From the NCBI GenBank assembly GCA_002898795.1, contig BEIG01000030.1, positions 1-32,953 of the forward strand: a stretch of DNA of 32,953 nucleotides. Direction: 5' to 3'. The stretch is from a bacterium HR30. GTDB lineage: Bacteria > Desulfobacterota > Binatia > HRBIN30. Below, piece after piece: positions 31,881 through 32,953 of the stretch (the first letter of the stretch is position 1; the number at the start of each line of letters is the position of its first letter). The position numbers were made by a program, and so were the translations under genes. The notes under the pieces were generated by a model. That model had not been told where the DNA came from. It was given only the letters and a program-made list of their open reading frames with translations, and did no database searches.

Positions 31881-32953
31881 TCACTGGCCACTCCCTGCTG
31901 CATCTGGAAACGTAAACAATACTTTCACGGCCCGGTGAGTACCTTGGTCGTAGCAAGCCAAGAACGCGCGCTTGTACTCATCGAGGCGGAAGCGGTGGGT
32001 AATGATGGGGGTACAGTCCAGCCCGTACCGCCGCACGATTTCGAAATACCATTCCATCGCATGCTGCCGGCGCCCTTCCCACTCCTCCACTCCAAACGCA
32101 TTCGATCCCACCAGGGAAATTTCCTTGAAGTACAGCGGTGTCCACTCGAACCGCTGCGGCATCTCCACTCCAGTGACCACGATTGTGCCCCGGCTGCGGG
32201 TAATCCGCACACCCACCTCGATGCTCTCCGGAGAGCCCACGGAATCGTAGACCACGTCGACCCCGCCATCGAGCATCGGTAACCCCCGCCAGGGCCGCCA
32301 TACCTCGCTGCCCGTCAGCTCCGCCACCCGCTCCACAATGCCCAACCGCGGCCGCCAGGGAATGACTTCGAGCGCACCCAAGCGCCGCGCCAATTCCATT
32401 TGATGGGGGAAACGAGCAATCGCCCAGATTCGGGTCTTCGGAAAAAGGGTCCGCAAAATCGCAATGTTCAGCAGCCCGAGGGTTCCGCAGCCATACACTA
32501 GGGCGGTTCCGTCTGTAGGGGGCGGGTGACGTAAGGTGGCGTGCAACGAAACCGAGAATGGGTCAGCGAGTACGGCGGTGTCAAACGACACGTCTTCGGG
32601 AATGGCGATCAGTTGCGAGAAGTGGGCGGGAACGAACTCCGCAAAGCCACCAGTGGCCTCGCAGCAATTGCCGTGGTGAATTCCCGGAGGCAAGGCGCCG
32701 CGCACGAAGTTGAGACACTGAGCGTAGTCGCCCGTAGCGCACCATCGGCAGGGCGGATCGATTCCGCGCGGCCCGCACGACAACCATGGGTTCAGCACTA
32801 CGCGCCGGCCAAGCCAGCTTTGCTCGACGCCGGGGCCAACGGCATCCACGTATCCCACCACCTCGTGGCCGAGAACCTGAGGAAACGAGATCACGGCCGT
32901 CATGGGGTTGTCCCACGCCCCTTTCAGGAACACTTGCCTGTACTCACTGCCGC
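31881..32953 (-). CDS. Zinc-dependent medium-chain alcohol dehydrogenase (partial, 5' end outside window)
   Basis: This MDR-superfamily NAD(P)-dependent dehydrogenase runs off the right edge. The track start at 32933 is an internal GTG, since the frame stays open to the edge with GSEYRQ, the usual sequence after the first catalytic-zinc cysteine (outside the window). The zinc-site LGHEVVG follows. The structural-zinc lobe is CGPRGIDPPCRWCATGDYAQ plus the next Cys, giving four cysteines. The Rossmann motif is VYGCGTLGLLNIAI. The tail contains HRAVKVLF. Family members oxidise alcohols, sugars or polyols; the substrate is unknown. It converges on the metallopeptidase gene. Confidence 0.9.
   Translation of the reverse strand, partial: GSEYRQVFLKGAWDNPMTAVISFPQVLGHEVVGYVDAVGPGVEQSWLGRRVVLNPWLSCGPRGIDPPCRWCATGDYAQCLNFVRGALPPGIHHGNCCEATGGFAEFVPAHFSQLIAIPEDVSFDTAVLADPFSVSLHATLRHPPPTDGTALVYGCGTLGLLNIAILRTLFPKTRIWAIARFPHQMELARRLGALEVIPWRPRLGIVERVAELTGSEVWRPWRGLPMLDGGVDVVYDSVGSPESIEVGVRITRSRGTIVVTGVEMPQRFEWTPLYFKEISLVGSNAFGVEEWEGRRQHAMEWYFEIVRRYGLDCTPIITHRFRLDEYKRAFLACYDQGTHRAVKVLFTFPDAAGSGQ

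Noticed and set aside
1-32953. CRISPR arrays, tRNA/rRNA genes, insertion sequences or prophage genes
   Set aside because: I scanned for spaced repeats, tRNA-like cloverleaf elements and transposase/integrase-like proteins and saw none. The ArdC-like gene is the only mobile-element-associated family present.

Overview
The window reads as one chromosomal segment of a GC-rich Gram-negative bacterium. Outer-membrane envelope machinery is plentiful: two TolC channels, RND pumps and several predicted lipoproteins. Hopanoid genes are present. One secreted protein carries a Myxococcus-type cysteine-rich repeat (CGNGIVE...CDDGN) followed by a long Thr-Pro stalk. That combination is typical of former 'Deltaproteobacteria', including Myxococcota-like and Candidatus Binatia-like lineages. 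The taxonomic placement is an inference without a marker gene. I saw no rRNA, tRNA, CRISPR array or transposase.

Left part (1-5461): the end of hpnD, then hpnE, hpnG and hpnH in a compact hopanoid operon. It makes squalene and the adenosyl side chain of extended hopanoids; no hpnF cyclase gene lies in this stretch. A convergent kup potassium transporter follows.

Middle part (5462-13429): a 967-residue secreted protein ends at a strong intrinsic terminator. Its N-terminus is Cys-rich, followed by a Thr-Pro stalk and a C-terminal half that by eye resembles the two-barrel BPI/LBP/CETP (TULIP) lipid-binding fold. Next come a small conserved hypothetical protein, an LLM (F420/FMN-type) oxidoreductase with an apparent lipoprotein signal, an acyl-CoA dehydrogenase with a relocated catalytic glutamate, and a cytochrome P450.

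Right-centre part (13430-29805): two efflux operons in tandem, each led by a related TetR regulator. The first is tetR-MFP-RND-tolC. The second is tetR-tolC-MFP-RND followed without a break by a MacA-like adaptor, a MacB-like ATPase and a MacB-like permease. Most junctions overlap or are separated by only a few bases. RND and ABC pumps therefore appear to be co-expressed and could share one TolC channel. Each tetR has a palindrome next to its start that could be its operator.

Right edge (29806-32953): a small histidine-rich four-helix membrane protein, an ArdC-N/ImmA-IrrE-like metallopeptidase, and a zinc-type medium-chain dehydrogenase running off the window. The best candidate for something undescribed is the stalked BPI-fold-like protein. 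The lipoprotein LLM oxidoreductase and the fused RND+MacAB operon come next.
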